NCBI RefSeq assembly: GCF_035830635.1
Contig: NZ_JAYMFI010000003.1
Coordinates: 62,001-126,000, forward strand
Direction of reading: 5' to 3'
DNA from: Adlercreutzia shanghongiae
GTDB taxonomy: Bacteria > Actinomycetota > Coriobacteriia > Coriobacteriales > Eggerthellaceae
Length of the DNA stretch: 64,000 bases
Positions 1-7,336 of this stretch are shown here, piece by piece (within the stretch, counting starts at the first letter, position 1; each line of letters opens with the position of its first letter). A program made the position numbers and the translations under genes. A model generated the notes under the pieces. The model did not search any database. It was not told the DNA's origin and saw only the letters and a list, made by a program, of their open reading frames with translations.

Positions 1-50
1 GCCAAATTGTCAATTTCGTGTTCTGAAACGGTAATGACAGGTATGAAAAA

Positions 51-66
51 GGCGGCCAAGGCCGCC
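51..66 (-). terminator. Rho-independent terminator
   Basis: A perfect 7-bp stem (GGCGGCC/GGCCGCC) with a 2-nt loop is followed, reading the minus strand, by five T residues (complement of 46-50). It lies about 45 bp beyond the stop of the membrane protein that ends at 109, so it probably ends that transcript. Confidence 0.75.
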
Positions 67-108
67 AAACAGCATGCTTCTAGATGCCGTACTCTAAAGG
101 GGATAGCC

Positions 109-609
109 TTAGGCGCGGGCCCCGCCTACCAACATCGCCAGCTCGCGGCGATCGTGGAAGGGCTTGGGCTGATCGGGATGGGCGACTTCGACAACCTCCC
201 CTTCCCAGGTAGAGCCAGCATCGCTGAACTTCGAGGAGCGCACGATGCGCTGGAAGCGAACGCGCGAATTGGAAGGCAGCTCGGCCAAATCGAACCCGTA
301 GGTGAGGCTCGAGAGCACCGTTTGAAGAGCCTCGACCAAATCGGTATCGGGATTGAGGCGGATGACGCCCAGCTCGCTGTTGTAGATAAGACCTGGCGCC
401 ACAAAGATCGTGCGAATGCGCTCCTGGCGCTTCTTTTCGGCCCAATGAATAGCCAAGCACGCCGCAATGATGATGACCCACCACACAACGGTGACCACAA
501 GATCGAGGGGGTTATCGACGAGATTGAACTGCAACGCCTGCCACAGCCAGAGAAACAGCACCGACGCCAGCAGCAGCACAGCAGCTATGATCCAATTGCT
601 TTTTCGCAT
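109..609 (-). CDS. Hypothetical two-helix membrane protein
   Basis: I do not recognise a characterised family. The 166-residue product starts with a short basic stretch (MRKSNW), then two hydrophobic segments at about residues 5-22 and 34-53, the second ending in a charged AEKKRQER stretch. A soluble domain of about 110 residues follows, so it is probably a membrane-anchored cytoplasmic protein. The start at 609 is preferred because GGGAG lies 8-9 nt upstream. Longer in-frame starts at 657 and 684 have no visible ribosome binding site. The gene is followed by a good terminator and appears monocistronic. No function can be assigned. Confidence 0.7.
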   Translation of the reverse strand: MRKSNWIIAAVLLLASVLFLWLWQALQFNLVDNPLDLVVTVVWWVIIIAACLAIHWAEKKRQERIRTIFVAPGLIYNSELGVIRLNPDTDLVEALQTVLSSLTYGFDLAELPSNSRVRFQRIVRSSKFSDAGSTWEGEVVEVAHPDQPKPFHDRRELAMLVGGARA

Positions 610-725
610 GCGGCGTGACTCCCAAGGTGTTTCTCGTGGTGAGCGGTTTGTTTCCATTTTGCCAATTTTACAGCTTTCAAGCATGACATTCTAGCATTAA
701 TCGCGTGTTCGCTCGCCAAATCGCA

Positions 726-757
726 AAAGAGCCCGTCGCTTGCGCAACGAGCTCTTT
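726..757 (-). terminator. Terminator behind ferredoxin gene
   Basis: Inverted repeat AAAGAGC ... GCTCTTT with further CGT/ACG pairing inside. On the minus strand the stem runs directly into TTTT. It lies about 70 bp beyond the ferredoxin stop at 826. Confidence 0.7.
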
Positions 758-825
758 ATGTTTGTGCTTTGCTGCGCGGGACCAGCGCGAAACACTGACC
801 CGTTCAGCTATGGGGAAACGCTCAG

Positions 826-1014
826 TTAGTCCTCGACGATCTCGGGGATGGCGCCCATGGGGCACTCCTCGACGCAGTCGCCGCAGGCGATGCAGGCTTC
901 CTCGTTCACGGCGTCAGCGACGCCGTTGACGACCTCGAGCACTTCCTGGGGGCACGCGTCAACGCAGATGCCGCAGCCGATGCACTCGTCAGCTTCGATA
1001 ACGGGATGAGACAT
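826..1014 (-). CDS. Two-[4Fe-4S] ferredoxin
   Basis: A 62-residue soluble electron carrier. Two CxxCxxCxxxCP motifs are visible: CIGCGICVDACP near residues 11-22 and CIACGDCVEECP near residues 41-52. They bind two low-potential [4Fe-4S] clusters, as in clostridial-type ferredoxins. The length and the acidic C-terminus (IPEIVED) are typical. The start at 1014 is chosen because AAGGAG precedes it; a longer in-frame extension to 1119 has unfavourable composition. It lies 187 bp downstream of hypE on the same strand and has its own terminator. It could serve a hydrogenase or another ferredoxin-linked enzyme, but no direct partner gene is adjacent. Confidence 0.95.
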   Translation of the reverse strand: MSHPVIEADECIGCGICVDACPQEVLEVVNGVADAVNEEACIACGDCVEECPMGAIPEIVED

Positions 1015-1201
1015 GGGAGGCTCCTTCTGTTCTCGGTGACATTCCTCGTCTATGAAGCAGGAGCTTCTCGCTCCCGGTAACTTCACTGCGCAAGATACCA
1101 TGAAAGCCCCTAAGCGCAAGCAGGAAATGCGAACTTTTCAGGGGATGGCCGCGCTTGCTGCGAAAGCCCCGCCCAAACCCTCGGTGAGCGGCGATTCAAA
1201 G

Positions 1202-2227
1202 CTAGCAGATGCGCGGAAGCTGCTCGCCCACCAGCATGTCCAAAATGCGCGTGCTGCCGAAAGCGGTGCGCAGAAACACCTTGGGTCCGCGAGCGGCATC
1301 GGCTTCGGTCACCCGGCCGATAATGGCAGCATCGGCACCGTAGGGGCTCTTGCGCATGGCGGCCAGGGCGGCGTCGGCCTCATCGGCCGCCACCACGCAC
1401 ACCATCTTGCCCTCGTTGGCCACCTGCATCACGTCGTAGCCGAGCATTTCGCAAGCGCCCAGCACGGCGTCTTTCACGGGAACGGCATCCTCGTTCACCG
1501 TAATATCGGTGCCGGACTGCTCGGCCAGCTCGTTAAGCGTAGAGGCGATGCCGCCACGCGTGGGGTCGCGGAAGCAGCGCGTGTTGGGCGCCGCGGTCAG
1601 CACATCGGCAATGAGGTGGTTCAGCGGGGCGGCATCGCTTTCGATGGCGGCCGAGAAATTCAATCCCTCGCGGCAGCTCATGATGGTAATGCCATGGTCT
1701 CCCAGGGTGCCGCTCACGAGCACCGCATCACCCGGGCGAATCTGAGCCCCTCCCAGGTTCACGCCTTCGGGCAGCGCGCCGATGCCGCTCGTGTTAATGT
1801 AGATGCCGTCGCCGTGGCCCCGATTCACCACTTTGGTGTCGCCGGTCACGAAGCGCACGCCGGCCTCCTTCGCCGCCTCGGCCATGGAAGCGCAAATGCG
1901 GCGCAGATCTTCCATGGGAAAGCCCTCTTCCAAAATGAAGGCGCAGGAGAGATACAGCGGACGGGCGCCGGAGGTTGCCACGTCGTTCACCGTGCCGCAC
2001 ACAGCCAAGCGGCCAATATCGCCGCCGGGGAAGAAGTGCGGCGTCACCACGAAGCTGTCGGTGGAATAGGCCAGGCGCTCGCCAGGGGCGAGGGACGACA
2101 GCACCGCCGCGTCGTCGCCGCGCAGAAGCTCATCGCTGCCATAGGCCTCGAAGAACACCTCGTCGATGATGCGCTTCATCATAGAGCCGCCGGATCCGTG
2201 GCCCAGCATTACCTTCTCGTCTGCCAT
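1202..2227 (-). CDS. hypE: Hydrogenase maturation protein HypE
   Basis: HypE (341 aa) dehydrates the thiocarboxamide made on its C-terminal cysteine by HypF, giving the thiocyanate that supplies CN ligands to the [NiFe] hydrogenase centre. The sequence shows the AIR-synthase/PurM fold signature: N-terminal LGHGSGGSMM, an LLRGDDAAVL segment, and the diagnostic C-terminal LPRIC ending in the reactive cysteine. The start at 2227 (MADEKVML) overlaps the end of nikR by 19 bp, which implies translational coupling. No hypA, B, C, D or F or hydrogenase structural gene is in the window, so the rest of the pathway must be elsewhere. Residues and length fit an active protein. Confidence 0.95.
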   Translation of the reverse strand: MADEKVMLGHGSGGSMMKRIIDEVFFEAYGSDELLRGDDAAVLSSLAPGERLAYSTDSFVVTPHFFPGGDIGRLAVCGTVNDVATSGARPLYLSCAFILEEGFPMEDLRRICASMAEAAKEAGVRFVTGDTKVVNRGHGDGIYINTSGIGALPEGVNLGGAQIRPGDAVLVSGTLGDHGITIMSCREGLNFSAAIESDAAPLNHLIADVLTAAPNTRCFRDPTRGGIASTLNELAEQSGTDITVNEDAVPVKDAVLGACEMLGYDVMQVANEGKMVCVVAADEADAALAAMRKSPYGADAAIIGRVTEADAARGPKVFLRTAFGSTRILDMLVGEQLPRIC

Positions 2228-2649
2228 CGCAGATGCCTTCCCGTCGTAGTGAGCACGAGCTTGCCGTTCTTCACGCCCTTCGTGCCCAGGATAAGGTTCG
2301 CCACGCTTTGCACCAGGCCCGTCTCGCCGCGCATGACGATGACTTCCAGGCACATATGCTCGTCTACGTGCACGTGCATGGTAGAGATAATCGTGTCGAA
2401 ATAGTCGTGCTGAATGGTGTGCAGCTTCTCCTGCAAATCGTTTGAATGGTGGTCGTAGACGATGGTGAGCGTGCCCATGACCAAGGCGCCCGGCGTGGCG
2501 CACTCCTCTTCCACAAGCGCATCGCGCACCAGATCGCGCACCACTTCGCTGCGATTTTTAGCCAAGCCGCGCCGGGCCACGAGCTGGTCGAACTCGACCA
2601 GCAGGCTCTCGGGCATGGCGACGGAGAAACGAACGAGGTCGTTGCTCAT
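2209..2649 (-). CDS. nikR: Nickel-responsive regulator NikR
   Basis: A 146-residue ribbon-helix-helix repressor with a C-terminal ACT-like nickel-sensing domain. The N-terminal RFSVAMPESLLVEFDQL segment forms the DNA-binding strand and helix. The four high-affinity nickel ligands known from E. coli NikR (H76, H87, H89, C95) have exact spacing equivalents at H81, H92, H94 and C100, in the motif MHVHVDEHMC. It is the middle gene of a small-protein, nikR, hypE operon: 12 bp behind the 84-aa gene and overlapping hypE by 19 bp. Co-transcription with hypE suggests that nickel controls hydrogenase maturation here rather than only nickel uptake. I could not identify a clear NikR operator palindrome upstream. 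Confidence 0.95.
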   Translation of the reverse strand: MSNDLVRFSVAMPESLLVEFDQLVARRGLAKNRSEVVRDLVRDALVEEECATPGALVMGTLTIVYDHHSNDLQEKLHTIQHDYFDTIISTMHVHVDEHMCLEVIVMRGETGLVQSVANLILGTKGVKNGKLVLTTTGRHLRWQTRR

Positions 2650-2661
2650 CGGCCGCGCCGC

Positions 2662-2916
2662 CTAAACGCGGGCAACGGTGAAGCCGGCGGCCTCGGTGGC
2701 GTCGTCTTCCATGGCATCTTTGGCCTCGTCCAGGGCCGCGCGCACCTCGTCAAGCAGGTGCATGACATCGTGCAGCTTCTCGCCTACCGTAGTAAACCCG
2801 GCGTCCGAAGCCAGATGCCCCAAGTCGTGCGCATGGCGGCGCTCCAGCTTGATATGGTCATCAATCTGGTCGATCATCATTTCCAGCTGGCCGGTGTTAA
2901 CTCCGTTGGTGCACAT
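2662..2916 (-). CDS. Small His-containing protein in the nikR-hypE operon
   Basis: An 84-residue protein of unknown family. It is predicted to be mostly helical and acidic, with six histidines (21, 28, 30, 34, 49, 53) spaced i/i+2/i+4 along the helices, plus C2. This pattern could form a metal site, but that is inference. It is the first gene of the operon, ends 12 bp before nikR, and has a reasonable ribosome binding site (AAAGGAG) upstream. Position suggests a role in nickel handling or hydrogenase maturation. There is no signal peptide, so it is probably cytoplasmic. Confidence 0.7.
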   Translation of the reverse strand: MCTNGVNTGQLEMMIDQIDDHIKLERRHAHDLGHLASDAGFTTVGEKLHDVMHLLDEVRAALDEAKDAMEDDATEAAGFTVARV

Positions 2917-3086
2917 GGGCGTCTCCTTTGACTTGCGTAGCGTTGGGGCCTTTACGCCGCCTTGCCCGGCCCTTCGCGAGCCGCGCGCGTGGCCTTCTGT
3001 TTGCTACTATATAAAAGTAAGGAATGTTTTATCGCGACCGCTGGCGCAGTGCAAGATGGAGTGTGATTTTTTCCGTGAATAGTAAC

Positions 3087-3518
3087 ATGTTTGAGGTAAC
3101 GGGCGAATCCGTGCTCACGCTTTACGGAAGCCACGTAACCGGTGCGCCGACATCGACGCTGCTCGTGATAAGCGGGACCGCTTTAAACGAAACGGCGCGC
3201 GAGGCGCTGGAAAAATCGGCCGCGAGTCTTGGATTCGGCACAGCGCCGTTGGCGCTGGCGACCATGGAAACCGCCGAGGGAAAGCTCGGTGCCGAAGACG
3301 TGCGCACCATCGTGGAAGGACTCGATCCCGTAGCGCTTGTGGCCACAGACACCTCTGCAACCAAAGCACTGTCGGCCGCCTACCGCACGCCGGTCACCCT
3401 AGACGAGGCCAACCGCCTGCTCGGCCGCACGGCCGTCGTCTTCCAAGACTTCGAGTCCCTCATGAAAACGCCCGCCGACAAGCAGCGGGCGTGGGCGTTG
3501 CTGAAAAAGCTGCGCTAA
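3087..3518 (+). CDS. Hypothetical protein
   Basis: A 143-residue soluble protein of no family I recognise. It has an alternating beta/alpha pattern with hydrophobic strands (LLVISGTAL, VALVATDTS) and a basic C-terminal end (AWALLKKLR). The strand-helix rhythm, including VALVATDTSATKAL, suggests a small Rossmann-like domain, but no nucleotide-binding motif is convincing. The ATG at 3087 is used; a GTG at 3075 is also possible, and neither has a strong ribosome binding site. It is divergent from the nikR operon and convergent with the phosphohexomutase gene 36 bp away. Confidence 0.6.
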   Translation: MFEVTGESVLTLYGSHVTGAPTSTLLVISGTALNETAREALEKSAASLGFGTAPLALATMETAEGKLGAEDVRTIVEGLDPVALVATDTSATKALSAAYRTPVTLDEANRLLGRTAVVFQDFESLMKTPADKQRAWALLKKLR

Positions 3519-3554
3519 CCAGTCGCGCCTAGTCGGAGCAGCTTCGCTTATAGC

Positions 3555-4967
3555 TTAAAGGCTCGTCACCACCGCTTCGGCGGCGTCGAGCAGGGCGTTT
3601 ACCTCCTCGGTGGTGGCGGCTTCGGCGTAGATGCGCACCAGAGGCTCGGTGCCGGAGGGACGCATCATGACCCAGGCATCACCCTCCAGCAAGAGCTTCA
3701 CGCCGTCGCGGCGGTCCACGTCGATAACGCGCTTGTCGGCCACCGCATCGGCCGTGTAGTTCGGCACCGTTTCTGCGCGGAAGCGCTCCATCTGCTCGGG
3801 AGTGATGGAAAGGCCGCGGCGAGCGAATTCCAAACGCCCGATGTCTTCCAGCATCTCGTCCACCAGCGTGCCGAGGTCCTTGCCGGACTGGGCCATGCAC
3901 TCGGTGAGCAGCAGCGCCATGAGCAGGCCGTCGCGCTCTTTTACGTGCCCGGGAAGCCCAATACCGCCGGACTCCTCGCCGCCGATCATCACGCCGCCCT
4001 TCTCCATCTCGCCGTAGATCCACTTAAATCCGACCGGCGTGCTGACCAGTTCGAGCCCCAGCTTGCGGCACATGCGGTCGAGCATGGCCGATGCGGTCAC
4101 CGTGGACACCACGCGGCCCGTCTCGCCGCGATCGACCATGTGCTTGGTGAGCAGCGTGATGATGCGGTGGGCGTTCACGTAGTTGCCGCGGGAATCGCCA
4201 GCGGCAATGCGATCGGCGTCGCCATCGTTGATGAACAGCGCGTCATAGCCGAGCTCGCCCACCTTGGCGAGGCCCTCGTCCACCCAAGGCTGGATGGGCT
4301 CGGGATGCAGTCCCGCGAACGTGGGGTCTTCCCCGTTGTGAATTTCCACCACTTCCACGCCCATGTCGCGCAGGAGGTCGGCCAGGTAGTGACGGCCGGC
4401 ACCGTAAAGCGGGTCGCACACCACGCAAAGCCCCGCAGCGCGGATGGCCTCCACATCGACCAGCTCGCGCAGGGCGGCCAGGTAGTCGGTCATGAGGTCG
4501 GCCGTTTGGAAGAGGCCGAGCACGTCGGTGGGCTCGGGCGGCAGCACCGCCTCCACACGGTCGGTGAACTCGGCGGGGCTCGCGCCGCCGTCGGCCATGC
4601 GCAGCTTCACGCCCAGATACTCGGCAGGGTTATGGGAGCTCGTGAGCATAATGCCGCCCACAGCATCGTCGTTGTGCGCCACCGACCAGCACAGGGTGGG
4701 CGTGGGGCAGTAGTCTTCCGTGAGCAGCACGTTGAAGCCCTCGCCTGCGGCCACCTGGGCGGCCAGCTCGGCGTAGGCGTGGGCATCCTGACGGCAATCG
4801 TGACCGACGATGAGCGTACCCGGAGCATCAGCGTCGCGCCCCGCGGCCACGGCCTCCTCCTTGAAGATGCGCGCCGCCGCCGCGATGACGCGGTTCAAGT
4901 TGTCGGGCGTGAAATCCTCCCCGATAATGGCGCGCCAGCCATCGGTTCCGAAATGAATGTCAGCCAT
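3555..4967 (-). CDS. Phosphohexomutase (phosphoglucomutase/phosphomannomutase family)
   Basis: A 470-residue alpha-D-phosphohexomutase that interconverts hexose 1- and 6-phosphates in the cytoplasm. All four family signatures are present. The catalytic phosphoserine loop TSSHNPAEYLGVK is near residue 110, with the substrate-proximal DPLYGAGR near 185. The Mg-binding DGDADR is near 248, the sugar-recognition GGEESGGIG near 329, and the C-terminal phosphate-binding RPSGTEP near 433. The start FGTDGWR is typical of the family. A GGAAGGAAC ribosome binding site precedes it. galE lies divergently 342 bp away, which fits nucleotide-sugar supply for cell-surface polysaccharide. Whether glucose, mannose or both is the substrate cannot be read from the sequence. 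Confidence 0.9.
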   Translation of the reverse strand: MADIHFGTDGWRAIIGEDFTPDNLNRVIAAAARIFKEEAVAAGRDADAPGTLIVGHDCRQDAHAYAELAAQVAAGEGFNVLLTEDYCPTPTLCWSVAHNDDAVGGIMLTSSHNPAEYLGVKLRMADGGASPAEFTDRVEAVLPPEPTDVLGLFQTADLMTDYLAALRELVDVEAIRAAGLCVVCDPLYGAGRHYLADLLRDMGVEVVEIHNGEDPTFAGLHPEPIQPWVDEGLAKVGELGYDALFINDGDADRIAAGDSRGNYVNAHRIITLLTKHMVDRGETGRVVSTVTASAMLDRMCRKLGLELVSTPVGFKWIYGEMEKGGVMIGGEESGGIGLPGHVKERDGLLMALLLTECMAQSGKDLGTLVDEMLEDIGRLEFARRGLSITPEQMERFRAETVPNYTADAVADKRVIDVDRRDGVKLLLEGDAWVMMRPSGTEPLVRIYAEAATTEEVNALLDAAEAVVTSL

Positions 4968-5079
4968 GATGCGTTCCTTCCAGTTCTTGGGCTCGCAAAA
5001 ACGGCAGGGCTGCTTACGTGAAGAACGGAACCCTGTCGGCAGTTTCTACTGCGCTGATTATAGTTGATGCTTCTTCGAA

Positions 5080-5239
5080 GCGAGTTTTTGGCTTGAAAAT
5101 CACGGTCCTTTGACCATTTCGGCCCCTCTGCGGTGAGTTCAGTGTCGCTTGTCCAACGTTTTCCCAGGTCGCGTATGACAGAAGCGCCTTCTTCGACTTG
5201 TTTCGGTCAAAGAATCGCGTTTTTGAAGCCATTTTTCGC
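5080..5239. repeat. Foldback element copy 1 (about 160 bp)
   Basis: Imperfect terminal inverted repeat with left arm 5080-5115 and right arm 5205-5239. Both arms carry GCGA...GGCTT...TTTGACC when read inward. The core TTCCCAGGTCGCGTATGACA sits about 84 bp from the left end. The element at 19023-19181 has the same length, the same termini and the same core offset, so the two are copies of one family. No ORF is present inside. It occupies most of the 342-bp gap between the phosphohexomutase gene and galE. Confidence 0.75.
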
Positions 5240-5309
5240 GCAGCAAGCCCTAGGCTGGTACCATACTGGGTATAGAAAATGCTTTTGATGCCCCTCGAAG
5301 GAGACTGCT

Positions 5310-6527
5310 ATGGCGAATGCACTGTTGGCGAAAGACCCCGCGCAGACCTGCGTGCTGGTGACGGGGGGCGCCGGGTTCATCGGCAGCCACACGGTGGTGG
5401 AGCTGCTCGAGCGCGGTTACCAGGTGGTTATCGTGGACGACCTGAGCAATTCCAGCCGCGAGGCCGTGCGCCGCGTGGGCAAGATTGCCGGGGTGGAGCC
5501 CGTGTTCGCCGATGTGGCCTCCGAAGAGCTGGCCGAGGCCGCGGCAACTGTCGCCGGCGCCGAACTCATCGATGTCACGTCCGGCCCGTCCCTTACCTTC
5601 TACGAGGCGAACATCCTCGACCGCGCAGCGCTGGAGACCATCTTCACCATGCACCCGGTGGATGTCATCATTCACTTCGCCGGCTTCAAGGCCGTGGGCG
5701 AAAGCGTGGCCAAGCCGCTGGAATACTACTGGAACAATATCGCCGGCACCCTGGTGCTCGCCGAAGTGGCGCGCGAGCACGGCTGCAAGAACATCGTGTT
5801 CTCGTCGAGCGCCACGGTTTACGGCGACCCGGAGTTCGTGCCCATCACCGAGGCGTGCCCCAAGCACAACGCCACGAACCCCTACGGCCAGACCAAGAGC
5901 ATGCTGGAGCAGATCCTCACGGACCTGTACGTGGGCGACAACGAGTGGAACGTCGTGCTGCTGCGCTACTTCAACCCCATCGGCGCCCACGTAAGCGGCA
6001 CCATCGGTGAGGACCCGAAGGGCATTCCGAACAACCTGCTGCCCTACGTGGCCCAAGTGGCCGTAGGCAAGCTCGAGCGCGTGGGCGTGTTCGGCGACGA
6101 CTACCCCACCCCCGACGGCACGGGCGTGCGCGACTACATCCACGTAGTGGACCTGGCCCGCGGACACGTGGCCGCCCTCGATTGGATGGCCGGGCGCGTG
6201 GGCACCGGCGAGCCCATCGGGCTTGGGTCGCTGGCCGGCGAACCCGCTGAGGACGGCTCGCGCCGCGGCGTAGGCATCTTCAACCTGGGCACGGGCAACG
6301 GCTCTTCGGTGCTCGACGTGATTCACGCCTTCGAAGCAGCCTGCGGCCACGAGATTCCCTACGAGATCATGGACCGCCGCCCCGGCGACATCGCCGAGTG
6401 CTACGCCGACGCAAGCAAAGCCCGCGACGAGCTCGGCTGGGTGGCCGAGTACGATATGGCCCGCATGTGCGAAGACGGCTGGCGCTGGCAGTCCCAAAAC
6501 CCCGACGGGTATGGGGATGCGGAATAA
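5310..6527 (+). CDS. galE: UDP-glucose 4-epimerase
   Basis: GalE interconverts UDP-glucose and UDP-galactose with tightly bound NAD. The N-terminal Rossmann motif TGGAGFIGSH, the DDLSNSS nucleotide-binding segment, the catalytic SSSATVYG serine/threonine and the YGQTK Tyr-x3-Lys pair are all present, as is the late GVRDYIHVVDLARGH motif. At 405 residues it is longer than the usual roughly 338. The extra length is an extension between strands near residues 55-85 and an insertion near 285-305 (VGTGEPIGLG...AEDGSRR). Similar insertions are known in actinobacterial GalE proteins. The start has a GGAG ribosome binding site. It is followed by a strong terminator, so it is probably monocistronic. 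Confidence 0.95.
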   Translation: MANALLAKDPAQTCVLVTGGAGFIGSHTVVELLERGYQVVIVDDLSNSSREAVRRVGKIAGVEPVFADVASEELAEAAATVAGAELIDVTSGPSLTFYEANILDRAALETIFTMHPVDVIIHFAGFKAVGESVAKPLEYYWNNIAGTLVLAEVAREHGCKNIVFSSSATVYGDPEFVPITEACPKHNATNPYGQTKSMLEQILTDLYVGDNEWNVVLLRYFNPIGAHVSGTIGEDPKGIPNNLLPYVAQVAVGKLERVGVFGDDYPTPDGTGVRDYIHVVDLARGHVAALDWMAGRVGTGEPIGLGSLAGEPAEDGSRRGVGIFNLGTGNGSSVLDVIHAFEAACGHEIPYEIMDRRPGDIAECYADASKARDELGWVAEYDMARMCEDGWRWQSQNPDGYGDAE

Positions 6528-6548
6528 CCCTGCAGCACCGTAGATACC

Positions 6549-6569
6549 GGGAGCGCCCAAGGCGCTCCC
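6549..6569 (+). terminator. Terminator behind galE
   Basis: Perfect 9-bp stem GGGAGCGCC/GGCGCTCCC with a 3-nt loop, followed by TTTGTTTTT on the plus strand, 22 bp after the galE stop. Confidence 0.85.
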
Positions 6570-6630
6570 TTTGTTTTTGGGCCCCGCAACTCGCACGTTC
6601 GGGTTTTCTGAGACGCAATCAAGCAAAAAG

Positions 6631-6657
6631 AAGGGCGCACCGTGCAGGTGCGCCCTT
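6631..6657 (-). terminator. Terminator of molybdoenzyme operon 1
   Basis: Perfect 11-bp stem AAGGGCGCACC/GGTGCGCCCTT with a 5-nt loop. On the minus strand it is followed by CTTTTT, 48 bp beyond the stop of the ferredoxin subunit. Confidence 0.85.
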
Positions 6658-6704
6658 GGGGTGAAGCAGAGGGAGGGATCTGCTTCGGGTATAGGTCTCG
6701 TTTT

Positions 6705-7322
6705 CTACACCAGGTAATAGGCGTTCGGGCCCGTTCCCTCTTCGGGAAGAAGCTGGATGTACTCGCGCGAGGCGACAAGCTTCGCCACCTCGGACTCGGG
6801 ATCGTCCAGATCGCCCCAGAAGCGGGCGCGGCCAATGCAGAACTCCATGCAAGCCGGCACTTCGCCCTTCTCCACCAGAGGCGCGCAGAAGTTGCACTTC
6901 TCTACGACGTTGGCCTTATGGGCCGGCGCCGTTTCCACGCCGAACGTAGCGTCCATGGCGAACTTCGGATCCTCCACGAAGGTGCGTACGCCTTCGTAGG
7001 GGCAAGCATTGACGCAGGACTGGCATCCGATGCACACATCAAGATCCTGATGAACGATGCCGGTTTCCTCGTCCTTCCACGTGGCACCCGTCGGACAGAC
7101 GGCGGCACAGGCCGGCTCGTCGCAATGCTGGCACGACACGGGGAAGAAGCGCATGGCGTTGTTGGGGTACTCGCCCGACGGGGTGTCACGGCTGTTTCCG
7201 CCTTCGGTCTGCACATCGTTGTACCACACATCAACCGGAAGGTTGTTCGCCATCTTGCAGGCCATGGAGCACGCATGGCAACCGATGCAGCCCCGCAGAT
7301 CTACTACCATTCCATATTGCAT
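6705..7322 (-). CDS. Four-cluster ferredoxin subunit of molybdoenzyme 1 (DmsB-like)
   Basis: A 205-residue electron-transfer subunit of the DmsB/NrfC type. Four cysteine groups are visible in order: CIGCHACSMAC near residue 12, CQHCDEPACAAVC near 64, CIGCQSCVNAC near 97, and CNFCAP...CMEFC near 142-160. They should bind four [4Fe-4S] clusters that pass electrons to or from the catalytic subunit encoded 14 bp upstream. It has no signal peptide of its own, so in this family it would be carried out by the Tat signal of its partner. No NrfD/DmsC membrane anchor follows; the gene ends at a terminator. Confidence 0.95.
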   Translation of the reverse strand: MQYGMVVDLRGCIGCHACSMACKMANNLPVDVWYNDVQTEGGNSRDTPSGEYPNNAMRFFPVSCQHCDEPACAAVCPTGATWKDEETGIVHQDLDVCIGCQSCVNACPYEGVRTFVEDPKFAMDATFGVETAPAHKANVVEKCNFCAPLVEKGEVPACMEFCIGRARFWGDLDDPESEVAKLVASREYIQLLPEEGTGPNAYYLV

Positions 7323-7336
7323 AGCTCATCGCTCCT

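Noticed and set aside
2917..3086. NikR operator search in the leader of the nikR operon
   Set aside because: Only a weak palindrome (CTACTATATAAAAGTAAG) is present, without GTATGA-like half-sites at the known spacing.
5080..5239. Foldback element considered as an insertion sequence
   Set aside because: There is no transposase frame inside. At 160 bp it can only be a non-autonomous element or a structural repeat.
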